Positions 1 to 11,819 of a stretch of 64,000 nucleotides of DNA are shown one piece after another. Location: positions 299,501-363,500 of the forward strand of contig NZ_OLMF01000004.1 of assembly GCF_900290195.1 (NCBI RefSeq), read 5' to 3'. The translations under genes were made by a program, and so were the position numbers. Position 1 is the stretch's first letter; each line of letters begins with the position of its first letter. The notes beneath the pieces were generated by a model. The model was given only the letters and a program-made list of their open reading frames with translations, ran no database searches and was not told where the DNA came from. The stretch is from Anaerococcus marasmi (GTDB taxonomy: Bacteria > Bacillota > Clostridia > Tissierellales > Peptoniphilaceae).

Positions 1-2
1 AA

Positions 3-2969
3 AAGATGGCGAATTTAAGATATAAGCTTGTAGGTTTTTACAAATCATCTGATCACTTTATGGAGGATATGAAGGAAATTTCACCGCTTGGTAAAAGTGA
101 AATTGCAGGATTTGCCTATGTCTTGCCTAATAATTTCTTGTCGGATAAGTATCATGAGGCAAATATAGTCTACAAAGACCTACTTAATCTTGATAGGACA
201 AGTTCATCCTATATCAAAAAAATAAATAGTAAAAAAGATAACTTGACAGACAGGATTAGAAATAGGCCAGACCAAGTCTTAAATAAAATTAGAAAAGATG
301 CTGACGATGAAATAACTGATGCAGAAAAAGACATCACTAATGCAGAAAAAGAGCTTAGTGATAATGAGAAAAAACTAATCGAAAGCAAGAATTACCTTGA
401 TGAAGGTTTTAGAAAGTATGAAGCAAATAAGAGTGATTTTGATCAAGAAATTGCTAAGGGAGAAAAAGACCTCGCTAAAGCTAAAAATGATCTAGATCAA
501 GGAAGAGAAAAGCTTGAAGAAGGTAGAAGAGAATATCAGACAAATCTAGAAACATATGAAAATGAAATAACAAAAGCTGAAGAAGAACTTGATAAAAAAC
601 AAAAAGACTTAAATTTAGGTCTTGCCCAAATCGATGGACCTAAGAAGGAAATGGATAAGGCTTATGAAGAGCTTAATGAAAAGTTTGAGTCATCATTTAA
701 CAAATTAGAAGAGGCAGAAGCAAGTCTTATTCTAGAAGAAAATTATATTAATTCTAAAAAACAAGAGCTAGAAGAAGCGGAAAGCCTCAAAGATCAAAAA
801 GACCCTGATCTTATAGAAAAAATTAAGCAACTAAAGGAAGAGATTCAAACAAGTGAAGCGAGCTACGAAGCGGGTAAGATAGAATATGATAAAAATAAAC
901 AAGAATTAGACGAAAAATATAGCCAGGCGAAGTTTGAACTTGATCAAAAGCTAGGTAGTTTAAGGGCTAAGGAAGAAGAATTAAACAAAGCTCAAGCCCA
1001 GCTTGATGAGGCTAAAAGACAATTAGCTAGTAAAAAATCCTCAGGTAAAACTGAGCTAGATAAAGCAAATGAGACCATTAAAAATAGCGAAGAAGAGATA
1101 AATCAAGGTCAAAGAGATTATGAAAATGGTCTAGCTGAGCTTGATAGAAATAAGGAAGAAGGAAAGAATAAACTCGCTCAAGCCTATGATGAATTAATTG
1201 ATGGGCAAAAAAAATATCAAGATGCTAAGGAAAAATTCGACGAAGAAAAGGCAAAGGCTTCAAAGGATATAGATAAGGCTAAGAAAGATATCGGAGATTC
1301 AAAGGAGAGCCTCTTGACCCTACAAGATCCAGAATATTCGGTAGAAAGCATATTTGACAATAGAGGAATCGACACCTACTATCAAAACTCCTTGAATATG
1401 GACAGATTATCTAAGGTGTTCCCTGCATTTTTCTATCTAGTAGCAATGCTCGTAACTCTTACTACCATGAAAAGATATATCGAAGAGCAAAGGACTATCA
1501 ATGGATGTCTTAAGTCTTTGGGTTATACCAACACAGACATAGCCAAGAGATTTTATATATATGGTATAAGTCCAACAATTATAGGAGCTCTATTGGGAGC
1601 TGTTATAGGAAGATTTGTAATCCTTAATGTAATATTTACAGCTTATTCAACAGGATTTAAGGTCCTATCAATGGAAGTAATAAATAGTTTTCCAGCCTTA
1701 CTTATATCTGTTCTAGTATCGACTTTCCTTATAGCCTTTACAGTTTTTATTAGTTCTAAAGAAACAGTTAAAGAGGTACCAGCCAATCTATTAAAGGCTA
1801 AAGCTCCTGATGCTGGTAGCAAAATATTTCTTGAAAGAATCGAGTTCTTGTGGAAGAGATTATCCTTTATGGCGAAAATTACATCTAGGAATCTTTTTAG
1901 ATATAAATCCAGGATGTTTATGACAATATTTGGTGTTGGAGGATGTACGGCCCTACTTTTCTTTGGCTTTGCTATGATAGATGCTATTAAGGACACATCA
2001 AGTATTCAGCAAGAAGAAATCCAGCATTATAGCCTAGTTTCTATGATAAATACTAAGGCCAAGAAGGAAGATCTTGATAGCTATAATCAACTTATAGAAA
2101 GTTACGATAATATTGATGTATATAATGAGAAGGCAAGTCTTGAAAAAAATAGGGAAAAACTTGACTTGTCTATAATAGTCCCAGAAAATGATAAAAAGCT
2201 AAAAGATTTTGTAAGCCTTAGAGATAAGCATAGAAATCCAATCGATTTAACTAGCAAGAATGTAGTTATTACAGAAAATATAGCAAAAAAATTAGGAATA
2301 AAAAAGGGAGATAGGTTAAAATTTGAAATAGATGGAGAAAATACTGAAGTTATCCTAGGAGATATAAGTGAAAACTATATCAGTGACTACATGTATATTT
2401 CTAGAAAATATTACGATGATAATATTGGAAAAAGCCTAGTCTATAATTCCAATCTAATTAAGGCGGATCCAGGAGAAATCAAAGATAAGCTTAACGATAA
2501 CAAAGCGGTCAATGCCCTTATCAATAAAACTGGTGCCTACGAATCCATGGATGCACTTTTAGCTAATTTGAATTTAGTTATAAGTGTTATCACCCTGATA
2601 TCTTCAGCCCTGGCTATTGTAGTCTTGTATAATATAACAAGTATTAATGTCGGGGAAAGAAAGAGAGAGCTTGCAACAATAAAAGTATTAGGTTTTTACT
2701 CCAAGGAAGTTACTTCTTATATATATAAGGAGATTTTCATCCTAACAATACTAGGAATTGTAGTGGGATTCTTCTTAGGCTATGCTATGTTTAGATATAT
2801 TATAGGCATAGTTGCGCCGGAAGATATAATGATAGCATACAGGACCCACATAATCACTTACCTTATCTCAGCAGCTATAACTTTGGTAATTTCACTAGTG
2901 ATATTGATATTTGTGCACAAGGACTTGAAAAGAATTGACATGGCAGAAGCGATGAGCTCTGGAGAATAA
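3..2969 (+). CDS. FtsX-family ABC transporter permease with long coiled-coil extracellular region (5' end missing)
   Basis: The frame is open from the left edge, so the N-terminus, presumably with the first membrane helix, is missing; the ATG at 6 is unlikely to be the real start. Residues about 65-440 are charged heptad-like coiled coil rich in E, K, D and Q. Seven hydrophobic segments follow: about 476-495, 523-550, 560-580, 640-660, then 855-880, 900-925 and 940-965. This layout, helices around a second outside domain, is that of MacB/FtsX-like permeases with DUF214 repeats. The partner ATPase is probably upstream, outside the window. The substrate is unknown; lipid, lipoprotein or peptide export or envelope signalling would fit the family. 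A hairpin terminator begins at the stop codon. Confidence 0.85.
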   Translation, partial: KMANLRYKLVGFYKSSDHFMEDMKEISPLGKSEIAGFAYVLPNNFLSDKYHEANIVYKDLLNLDRTSSSYIKKINSKKDNLTDRIRNRPDQVLNKIRKDADDEITDAEKDITNAEKELSDNEKKLIESKNYLDEGFRKYEANKSDFDQEIAKGEKDLAKAKNDLDQGREKLEEGRREYQTNLETYENEITKAEEELDKKQKDLNLGLAQIDGPKKEMDKAYEELNEKFESSFNKLEEAEASLILEENYINSKKQELEEAESLKDQKDPDLIEKIKQLKEEIQTSEASYEAGKIEYDKNKQELDEKYSQAKFELDQKLGSLRAKEEELNKAQAQLDEAKRQLASKKSSGKTELDKANETIKNSEEEINQGQRDYENGLAELDRNKEEGKNKLAQAYDELIDGQKKYQDAKEKFDEEKAKASKDIDKAKKDIGDSKESLLTLQDPEYSVESIFDNRGIDTYYQNSLNMDRLSKVFPAFFYLVAMLVTLTTMKRYIEEQRTINGCLKSLGYTNTDIAKRFYIYGISPTIIGALLGAVIGRFVILNVIFTAYSTGFKVLSMEVINSFPALLISVLVSTFLIAFTVFISSKETVKEVPANLLKAKAPDAGSKIFLERIEFLWKRLSFMAKITSRNLFRYKSRMFMTIFGVGGCTALLFFGFAMIDAIKDTSSIQQEEIQHYSLVSMINTKAKKEDLDSYNQLIESYDNIDVYNEKASLEKNREKLDLSIIVPENDKKLKDFVSLRDKHRNPIDLTSKNVVITENIAKKLGIKKGDRLKFEIDGENTEVILGDISENYISDYMYISRKYYDDNIGKSLVYNSNLIKADPGEIKDKLNDNKAVNALINKTGAYESMDALLANLNLVISVITLISSALAIVVLYNITSINVGERKRELATIKVLGFYSKEVTSYIYKEIFILTILGIVVGFFLGYAMFRYIIGIVAPEDIMIAYRTHIITYLISAAITLVISLVILIFVHKDLKRIDMAEAMSSGE

Positions 2970-2992
2970 AAGTGGCCTTAGGGTCACTTTTT
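2969..2992 (+). terminator. Rho-independent terminator after the FtsX permease
   Basis: A 9-bp stem, AAAGTGGCC with GGTCACTTT (one G-T pair), closes a TTAG loop and runs into T residues. It begins at the last base of the permease stop codon. Confidence 0.75.
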
Positions 2993-3007
2993 AAAATTTA
3001 GTAATTT

Positions 3008-3016
3008 TGTTATAAT
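3008..3016 (+). promoter_or_regulatory. Extended -10 promoter for the phosphatase/nuclease operon
   Basis: TGTTATAAT gives a consensus -10 with an upstream TG extension. No good -35 is visible. Transcription would begin near 3022, about 10 nt ahead of the start codon at 3033, directly after the permease terminator. Confidence 0.5.
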
Positions 3017-3032
3017 ATGTACTGAGGTGTTT

Positions 3033-3605
3033 ATGAAAATTATTTTAGTAAGACATGGCCAAACCCAAGCAAATATCTCTTGGAAATATTCCACAGATGA
3101 TACGCACCTTGCGGAAAGTGGCCTTTATATATTAGATAAAACGAAGAAATTATTAGAAGATTATAAGATAGATAAAGTCTATACTTCAAATCTAGTTAGG
3201 AGTCAGGAAACTGCAAAGAGATTAGGTTTTTTTGACTTTAAAATAGATAAAAGATTAAATGAGATGAACTTTGGAGACTTTAGGGGTCGTGGGATTGATG
3301 AGGTAAGAGAAATCGAGAAGGAGTTTTTCCTCAAGGAAGAAGAAGATTATTTTGATATCAAATACCCATCTGGTGAATCAAGAAATGATGTGATCGAAAG
3401 GACGACTGATTTCTTAGATGAAAAGTCTATAGAAGAAGATGGTACAATTCTTTGTATATCACATGGCATAGCCATAAGGTCAACTCTTTTTTGGATATTG
3501 AAGGATTTAGATAATTGGGGAAGCTTTTGGATTGATAATGGCTCACTTACAGTCTATAATATCGAAGATAAGAAGAGATTAATCGAAAGTGTAAATAAGA
3601 TATGA
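3033..3605 (+). CDS. Histidine phosphatase family protein (phosphoglycerate mutase-like)
   Basis: The N-terminal ILVRHGQT is the RHG motif carrying the phospho-acceptor histidine. VYTSNLVRSQETA (second arginine), EMNFGDFRG and the C-terminal CISHGIAIR (second histidine) complete a branch-1 histidine phosphatase catalytic set. At 190 residues the length is typical of CobC/GpmB/PhoE-like phosphatases. I chose ATG 3033 because GAGG at 3024-3027 is well spaced for it; a GTG at 3027 would overlap that site. The substrate cannot be told: alpha-ribazole phosphate and small phosphosugars are family options, and no cobalamin genes are nearby. The stop overlaps the next start (ATGA). Confidence 0.85.
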   Translation: MKIILVRHGQTQANISWKYSTDDTHLAESGLYILDKTKKLLEDYKIDKVYTSNLVRSQETAKRLGFFDFKIDKRLNEMNFGDFRGRGIDEVREIEKEFFLKEEEDYFDIKYPSGESRNDVIERTTDFLDEKSIEEDGTILCISHGIAIRSTLFWILKDLDNWGSFWIDNGSLTVYNIEDKKRLIESVNKI

Positions 3606-4615
3606 AGTTCATCCACCTAGCTGATGTCCACTTGGCTGATTCTTATAACTTTGATAAGACTCTATCCAAGAAAATTAGGGAGGCCTCATGGCAGAGTCTT
3701 TCTAACATACTAAATTCCAACAAGGATGTTGATTTCGCCCTAATTGCTGGTGATCTTTTTGAAAGAGCCTATTTTACAGCGAGCGATTTTAAAAGATTAT
3801 TTTCTATATTTGAAGATTTTTCTAAGGATATTTATTATGTGAGTGGAAACCATGATTATTTTGACTCCTATAATAGTATTTTCTTGGAAAATTCTCCGGA
3901 AAATTTCCATGTCTTTGGCTCAGAGAATCTAGAAGTCTTCGAAAAAGATAAGCTGAGAGTTTATGGAATATCTTATAAGGATAGGATTTTTTCTAAAGAT
4001 TTAGACCTATCTATAAGCTTAGACGATGAATTTTTCAATATTTTTTTAATTCATGGAGATGTTGATAGGGAAGAATCTAATTATTTTTCTTTAAATTCAA
4101 AAATAATGACCGAGACTAATTTTGATTATATAGCTATGGGCCATATACACAAGGCTCATCGTATAGATGGTATCTACTATCCAGGTTCTGTTGAGCCTCA
4201 TGATTTTACCGATATATATGATTATGGTTATATCAGATACGATGATGGAAAGGTGAGTTTTATTGATTCTTCTATCCTAAAATTCTATGATATGAGCGTG
4301 AACTTTAGGGATTTTGATAATGAAGATGATCTTCTTGCTTTTATAAATCAAAAATTACTAGATAAGAAAAATATTGTAAGACTTGAAATCTCTAGCGATA
4401 AGGATATTGATGAGAGATTTATAAGAAACAATATTGATGCGATTTATAAGGAGATTCATATCAAAAATGAAAGAGACTTATCCGATATGGTAAGGCTTTT
4501 CCCAAATTCTCTTCTATCATTATATAGCCAAAAATTTGACAATTCTAGTGGTGAAATTGAAAAGCTTGCCCTAGACATTGGACTTGATGCAATTCTTAGG
4601 AGTAAAGATGACTAG
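3602..4615 (+). CDS. SbcD/YhaO-like metallophosphoesterase (DNA repair nuclease)
   Basis: Calcineurin-like phosphoesterase motifs are in order: HLADVHLAD (residues 4-12), AGDLFE, SGNHDYFD, HGDVD and MGHIHKAH. These form the two-metal centre of Mre11/SbcD nucleases. At 337 residues it matches the short YhaO type rather than full SbcD of about 400. It is translationally coupled to the SbcC-like ATPase that follows, the usual partner. Family knowledge suggests a membrane-associated or cytosolic DNA end-processing complex; that this pair cuts DNA ends here is inference. Confidence 0.85.
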   Translation: MKFIHLADVHLADSYNFDKTLSKKIREASWQSLSNILNSNKDVDFALIAGDLFERAYFTASDFKRLFSIFEDFSKDIYYVSGNHDYFDSYNSIFLENSPENFHVFGSENLEVFEKDKLRVYGISYKDRIFSKDLDLSISLDDEFFNIFLIHGDVDREESNYFSLNSKIMTETNFDYIAMGHIHKAHRIDGIYYPGSVEPHDFTDIYDYGYIRYDDGKVSFIDSSILKFYDMSVNFRDFDNEDDLLAFINQKLLDKKNIVRLEISSDKDIDERFIRNNIDAIYKEIHIKNERDLSDMVRLFPNSLLSLYSQKFDNSSGEIEKLALDIGLDAILRSKDD

Positions 4616-6461
4616 AGTTTTTATCAAAGAAATCCATATGATATCCTTTGGAAAGTTTGAAGATAAGAAAATAAGATTTGATGAAAATTTCAATTTAATT
4701 TATGGAAAGAATGAAACAGGAAAATCTACTGTTACGAGTTTCATAGAGGGCTTGCTATATGGATTTGATGAAGGGAAAAATAAGAAAAGTTTTTCTTATA
4801 AAAAAGAAGCCTATAAGCCCAATCTTTCCTATAAATACGCAGGAAGTGGAATTTTTAATAAAGATGGTATAGACCTAAAAGTAACAAGGAACTTCGAAGA
4901 CGGTTCATACAAGTTGATTAATCTTTCTAGTGGAGAAGAAATTTCTTCTAAGCAGTCGCATCTTGGATTTCCTGGAGAATATATTCTAGATATGAACTAT
5001 GATATCTATAAGAATTACCTCACAAGTTTTCAAGGGCAAAAGTCAGAAAAAAAGGCCAGAGAGAAGTTAATAGAAAGCTTGGCCAACCAAGACATAGACT
5101 ATGATTTTTCAGCAAATAAGGCTATTAGAATATTAGATGATAGGTTAAACAAACTTGGAAGCGATAGGGCCTACACAAAACCATATCTTAAGGTGAAGAC
5201 TGAAATTAAAGAAATCGAAGATAGGCTTTATGAAATAAAATCCTTCAAGAAATCGTACGAGAAAGACTTTAAGAGGCTTGATTATAATAAGAAAAGACAA
5301 AAGGTCCTAAGAGAAAAATATGATAGAGAAAAAGAAAAAATAGAATCTTACAAAAAGTATAGGGCAAATCAAAACTATAAAGACTATAAGAAATGGACGG
5401 ATGAGCTTTATAAAATAAATGAATCAATCGCATCTTATAGCGATGTATTTGGGCTTGATGAAGAGTATTTCCAAGATTTAGGATACGATTTAGGTCAAAG
5501 TAAAAATCCTCAAAGCTCTACGAGCAAGTATTTAATTTTTATATTTTTCTTACTTTCCTTATTCTTAGGATTTTCTATTAACAAATATTTTTACCTATTG
5601 GCCCTAGCTCTTCTAGGGGTTTTTATTTTTCTAGTAAATTCTAGTAAAAATACAGAAGATAGTAGAAATGATCTAAGCCAGTATAATAAATTGAGGGCTA
5701 GATTTCTGAAATATAATAGCTTAAAGAAGGAAAAGGAAAAAATAGAAGATGTCCTTTCAATACTTCGAAACCAAGATATCAAGCTTGGTGAAAGTCCTTT
5801 TGACCTAGAAGATTATGAAAACTATGATATTGAAAAGGCAGAACTTAAGCTAGATTCTTATCTAGACGATTTAGATAAAATAAATGGTGAGATCTCAAGA
5901 GATGAGAAAAATCTCGTAAGTATTGAGGAGAAAATAGAAGACGAAGTCGACCTAGTCGATAGATTACACTTCTTAGAAAAAAGACAAAGAGAGATTGAAA
6001 ATGAAAAAAAGGCAATTAATCTCGCTAAAAATACAATAAAGAGGATTATCGATGAAAATAGAAATGATTTTACCAATCTAAACAAAAGAGCAAATCAAAT
6101 TATTAAGGAAATTAGCAAAAATTCCTTTGACTCAATAATATTTGATGAAAAATTAAATCCTAAGATAAGAACTAGGGAAGGCTATGATATGATGTTAGAT
6201 CAACTTTCTAAGGGTTTTATGGACCAACTATCTTTTGCTTTGAAACTTAGCATAAATGAGGAAGCTTTTTCCAAGATATTTATGGTCTATGATGATGCTT
6301 TTATCAACTATGACCTAGAAAGATTAAGAAATGCTCTATTCATTCTTTTAGATGCCGCAAGCTTTAGACAAATTATCTATTTTACCTGCCATGATAGGGA
6401 GAGGGAAGTGTTTGAGTCAGAAGGAATTAAAATTAACTATTTAGATATGGAGGATGTATGA
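4608..6461 (+). CDS. SbcC/YhaN-like AAA ATPase with internal membrane hairpin
   Basis: An SMC-like ATPase: Walker A GKNETGKST (about residues 33-41), two long coiled-coil arms, signature-like LSKGFMDQLSFAL and Walker B FMVYDDAF near the C-terminus. ATG 4608 follows AGGAG at 4599-4603 with a short 4-nt gap and overlaps the SbcD-like stop by 8 nt; an in-frame ATG at 4578 would need a longer overlap and adds an atypical sequence. Between the arms, residues about 303-344 hold two strongly hydrophobic stretches separated by a short turn, as in Bacillus YhaN, so the hinge is probably in the membrane rather than a zinc hook. It should act with the preceding nuclease. Confidence 0.82.
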   Translation: MTRVFIKEIHMISFGKFEDKKIRFDENFNLIYGKNETGKSTVTSFIEGLLYGFDEGKNKKSFSYKKEAYKPNLSYKYAGSGIFNKDGIDLKVTRNFEDGSYKLINLSSGEEISSKQSHLGFPGEYILDMNYDIYKNYLTSFQGQKSEKKAREKLIESLANQDIDYDFSANKAIRILDDRLNKLGSDRAYTKPYLKVKTEIKEIEDRLYEIKSFKKSYEKDFKRLDYNKKRQKVLREKYDREKEKIESYKKYRANQNYKDYKKWTDELYKINESIASYSDVFGLDEEYFQDLGYDLGQSKNPQSSTSKYLIFIFFLLSLFLGFSINKYFYLLALALLGVFIFLVNSSKNTEDSRNDLSQYNKLRARFLKYNSLKKEKEKIEDVLSILRNQDIKLGESPFDLEDYENYDIEKAELKLDSYLDDLDKINGEISRDEKNLVSIEEKIEDEVDLVDRLHFLEKRQREIENEKKAINLAKNTIKRIIDENRNDFTNLNKRANQIIKEISKNSFDSIIFDEKLNPKIRTREGYDMMLDQLSKGFMDQLSFALKLSINEEAFSKIFMVYDDAFINYDLERLRNALFILLDAASFRQIIYFTCHDREREVFESEGIKINYLDMEDV

Positions 6462-7135
6462 TATATGCAATAGCAGATTTACATCTTGATTATACAGAAA
6501 ATAAGTCCATGGAGGTTTTTGGTGACGGTTGGGCTAATTACCAGGAGAGGATTTTTGTAAATTGGGAAAATATCGTAAATGATGACGATACTGTCCTAAT
6601 ACCAGGAGATATTTCCTGGGCTATGAGTGTAGAAGAAGCAAGGATTGACCTAGGAAAAATTGATAAAATGAAGGGAAAGAAAATACTCATGAAAGGCAAT
6701 CACGATTACTGGTGGTCTTCCCTGAAAAAACTTGAAGACCTGGGCCTTTCTACTTTATCCTTTCTTCAGAACAATCATTTTGAAGTCGAAGGATATGATA
6801 TTTGTGGAACCAGGGGCTGGATTTCTAAAGACAACAAAGAATTTGATGAACACGATTTAAAGATATATAAGAGAGAGCTTATTAGGCTTGAAAATTCATT
6901 TAGAGAAAGTAAGAGTAATAAGAGAATAGTCCTCCTCCACTATCCGCCCCTAAATGCGGATGGAAGCTTTAATGAGTTTTTTGACTTATGCAAGGAATAT
7001 AAGGTATCTAAACTTATTTACGGGCACTTACATGGAGTAGGACATAAGTTAATCAAAGAAGGGAATATAGAAGGCATAGAGGTCTCTTGCGTTGCGGGAG
7101 ATTATATTGATTTTATGCCAGTAAGGATAGGATAA
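6458..7135 (+). CDS. Calcineurin-like metallophosphoesterase
   Basis: The start AIADLHLDYTENKSM, PGDISWAM, KGNHDYWW and YGHLHG are the ordered metal-binding motifs of a calcineurin-like phosphoesterase. At 225 residues with no signal peptide or membrane segment it should be cytosolic. GGAGG at 6450-6454 precedes the ATG, which overlaps the SbcC-like stop by 4 nt. The KGNHDYWWSS stretch marks a Firmicutes subgroup of unknown substrate; nucleotide or phosphodiester substrates are possible. It is the second of three such phosphoesterases here (another at 55637), and the TAATG junction couples it to the CYTH gene. Confidence 0.8.
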   Translation: MIYAIADLHLDYTENKSMEVFGDGWANYQERIFVNWENIVNDDDTVLIPGDISWAMSVEEARIDLGKIDKMKGKKILMKGNHDYWWSSLKKLEDLGLSTLSFLQNNHFEVEGYDICGTRGWISKDNKEFDEHDLKIYKRELIRLENSFRESKSNKRIVLLHYPPLNADGSFNEFFDLCKEYKVSKLIYGHLHGVGHKLIKEGNIEGIEVSCVAGDYIDFMPVRIG

Positions 7136-7665
7136 TGCATAGAGAAATAGAAGTAAAAGTTTTAAATATTGATATAGAAAAGATGAGAGAGAAGCTAGAA
7201 GGTTTGGGTGCAGATTTAATTAACCATGAATTCCAGAAAAACTACACCTTTATACCAAAAGGAAGCGATGGTTTCGAGGAAGGCTATCTAAGAGTCAGAG
7301 AAACTACCCATAAGGATAATGGCGAAAAGGAAATAGAGCTTACCTTCAAGGAAGTTAAAAATGTTGATGATGTAAGGATTAATAATGAATACACAACCCA
7401 TATAGACTCAGTAACTATGATGAATAGAATCTTAGAGCATATAGGTATGGAGCTTGAATATAGTGGTGAGAAGGAAAGAATCTCCTACAGATACAAGAAT
7501 CAAAGATTTGATATTGATATTTGGGATAAGGATACTTACCCAGAACCATATATGGAAATAGAATTTTCTAATCAATCAAAAATCGATGAGATCATTGATG
7601 ATTTAGGCATTGATAGAAAAAATGTAACCAATAAATCAATAACAGAATTAAGAGAAGATTTATAA
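7135..7665 (+). CDS. CYTH-domain protein (class IV adenylate cyclase / triphosphatase-like)
   Basis: The N-terminal HREIEVKVLNID holds the ExExK signature of the CYTH triphosphate tunnel family. Later acidic and basic strands, such as LRVRET, IELTFKE, RISYRYK and YMEIEF, provide the tunnel residues that bind metal and triphosphate. At 176 residues the length is normal for class IV cyclase or thiamine-triphosphatase-like members. Whether it makes cAMP or hydrolyses a triphosphate such as tripolyphosphate cannot be read from sequence. It is the last gene before the pyrimidine promoter. Confidence 0.75.
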   Translation: MHREIEVKVLNIDIEKMREKLEGLGADLINHEFQKNYTFIPKGSDGFEEGYLRVRETTHKDNGEKEIELTFKEVKNVDDVRINNEYTTHIDSVTMMNRILEHIGMELEYSGEKERISYRYKNQRFDIDIWDKDTYPEPYMEIEFSNQSKIDEIIDDLGIDRKNVTNKSITELREDL

Positions 7666-7670
7666 AAATT

Positions 7671-7698
7671 TTGACATTCGTTTATTTCGTGATATAAT
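7671..7698 (+). promoter_or_regulatory. Promoter of the pyrimidine operon
   Basis: TTGACA (7671-7676) and TATAAT (7693-7698) are perfect consensus hexamers, 16 bp apart. Transcription should start in the A-run near 7703-7706, leaving a leader of only about 18 nt with the TAAGGAG Shine-Dalgarno at 7709-7715. There is no room for a PyrR-binding attenuator. Confidence 0.8.
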
Positions 7699-7721
7699 AA
7701 AAAAAACTTAAGGAGTAAACG

Positions 7722-8660
7722 ATGATTTCTATAAAAAATTTATTAAATTCATTTGATTTGACAAAAGAAGACTTACTAGAGATAATTGAATTAGGTAATG
7801 CTATTTATAAGAGTCCTGACGATTTTTCCCATTGTGCAGATGGAAAGATATTAGGGACTCTTTTTTTTGAGCCTTCAACTAGGACTAGACTCTCATTTGA
7901 GTCAGCCATGTTAAGGCTAGGTGGTTCTGTAGTAGGATTTTCTGATGCAGGAGTTTCTTCATCAACTAAAGGAGAAAGTCTAGCCGATACTGTAAGGACA
8001 GTAAGCCAATATGCCGATATTATCGCCATGCGCCATCCACAAGAGGGAGCAGCCTTCCTCGCAAGTAAAACTGCAGATTGCCCAATAATAAACGCTGGAG
8101 ACGGTGGCCACCAACATCCTACTCAAACACTTACTGATATTTTAACAATATCAAACTACAAGAAAGATCTTTCAGGTCATGTTATAGGCCTATGTGGAGA
8201 TCTTAAATATGGAAGAACAGTTCACTCACTACTTAAAGTGATGAGCATGTTCCCAAACAATAAATTCATCCTTATATCACCAGAAGAATTAAAGCTTCCA
8301 GAATACGTAAAAAAAGAAGTATTCGCAGATGGAACTAATAATTTCGAAGAAGTTAGAAGCCTTGACGATGTTATGGATCAGTTGGACATCCTATATATGA
8401 CTAGGATTCAAAAGGAAAGATTCTTCTCTCAAGCCCAATACACAAGACTAAAGGATTCTTACCTACTAGATAAGGAAAAAATGCAAGCTGCAAAGGATGA
8501 TTGCATTGTTCTACATCCACTCCCAAGAGTAACTGAGATTGCAACAGAAGTCGACTCAGATCCTCGTGCAGTTTATTTCAAACAAGTTAAGTTTGGTATG
8601 TATGTAAGAATGGCGCTAATTTTAAAACTTTTGGAGGCAAACAATGATAGAAATAACTAG
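7722..8660 (+). CDS. pyrB: Aspartate carbamoyltransferase, catalytic subunit
   Basis: Catalyses carbamoyl phosphate + L-aspartate to N-carbamoyl-aspartate, the committed pyrimidine step. [13 protein letters not shown] (residues 48-60) holds the STRT carbamoyl-phosphate loop; [18 protein letters not shown] and HPLPR are also present, all diagnostic of ATCase rather than ornithine transcarbamylase. At 312 residues it is full length. TAAGGAG at 7709-7715 sets the start. It overlaps pyrI by 17 nt, so the two subunits should be made together as an E. coli-type regulated holoenzyme. Confidence 0.97.
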   Translation: MISIKNLLNSFDLTKEDLLEIIELGNAIYKSPDDFSHCADGKILGTLFFEPSTRTRLSFESAMLRLGGSVVGFSDAGVSSSTKGESLADTVRTVSQYADIIAMRHPQEGAAFLASKTADCPIINAGDGGHQHPTQTLTDILTISNYKKDLSGHVIGLCGDLKYGRTVHSLLKVMSMFPNNKFILISPEELKLPEYVKKEVFADGTNNFEEVRSLDDVMDQLDILYMTRIQKERFFSQAQYTRLKDSYLLDKEKMQAAKDDCIVLHPLPRVTEIATEVDSDPRAVYFKQVKFGMYVRMALILKLLEANNDRNN

Positions 8661-9072
8661 TATAAAAGAAGGAATAGTAATCGATCACATCAAGGCAGGC
8701 CTTGGAATGGAAATATTTAATAAACTTGATCTAAGACATCTTAAAGATGAGGTAGCAATAATATTAAATGCAAAATCAACCCAACATGGAAGAAAAGATA
8801 TATTAAAGATAGCAAATAACATAGATATTAACCTTGATATTGTATCAATCATCGATCCATCAGCTACAATAAATATCATAAAAGACGAGAATGTTGTCGA
8901 AAAACTAAGCCTAAAGCTTCCTAAGGAAGTAAAGGGAATCTTAAGCTGCCAAAATCCAAAATGCGTATCAACTACTGAAAGGGCTGTGGAAAGCGACTTT
9001 ATCCTAATAGATGAAGAAGAGAAAAATTACAAATGTGCCTACTGTGGCCATATCTATGATGTGGAAGAATAG
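8644..9072 (+). CDS. pyrI: Aspartate carbamoyltransferase, regulatory subunit
   Basis: A 142-residue PyrI: an N-terminal nucleotide-binding domain and a C-terminal zinc domain with Cys102, Cys107, Cys131 and Cys134 (CQNPKC and CAYC). In E. coli this subunit binds ATP, CTP and UTP and controls PyrB allosterically; the complete zinc site suggests it can dock on PyrB. GGAGG at 8632-8636 precedes the ATG inside pyrB. Its presence, together with the lack of an RNA attenuator, suggests feedback acts largely at the enzyme level here. Confidence 0.95.
   Translation: MIEITSIKEGIVIDHIKAGLGMEIFNKLDLRHLKDEVAIILNAKSTQHGRKDILKIANNIDINLDIVSIIDPSATINIIKDENVVEKLSLKLPKEVKGILSCQNPKCVSTTERAVESDFILIDEEEKNYKCAYCGHIYDVEE

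Positions 9073-11815
<2,743 letters not shown>

Positions 11816-11819
<4 letters not shown>

Noticed and set aside
1643-1996. - strand open frame inside the FtsX permease
   Set aside because: Lies wholly in the coding sequence of a clear membrane protein, with no ribosome site or known motif.
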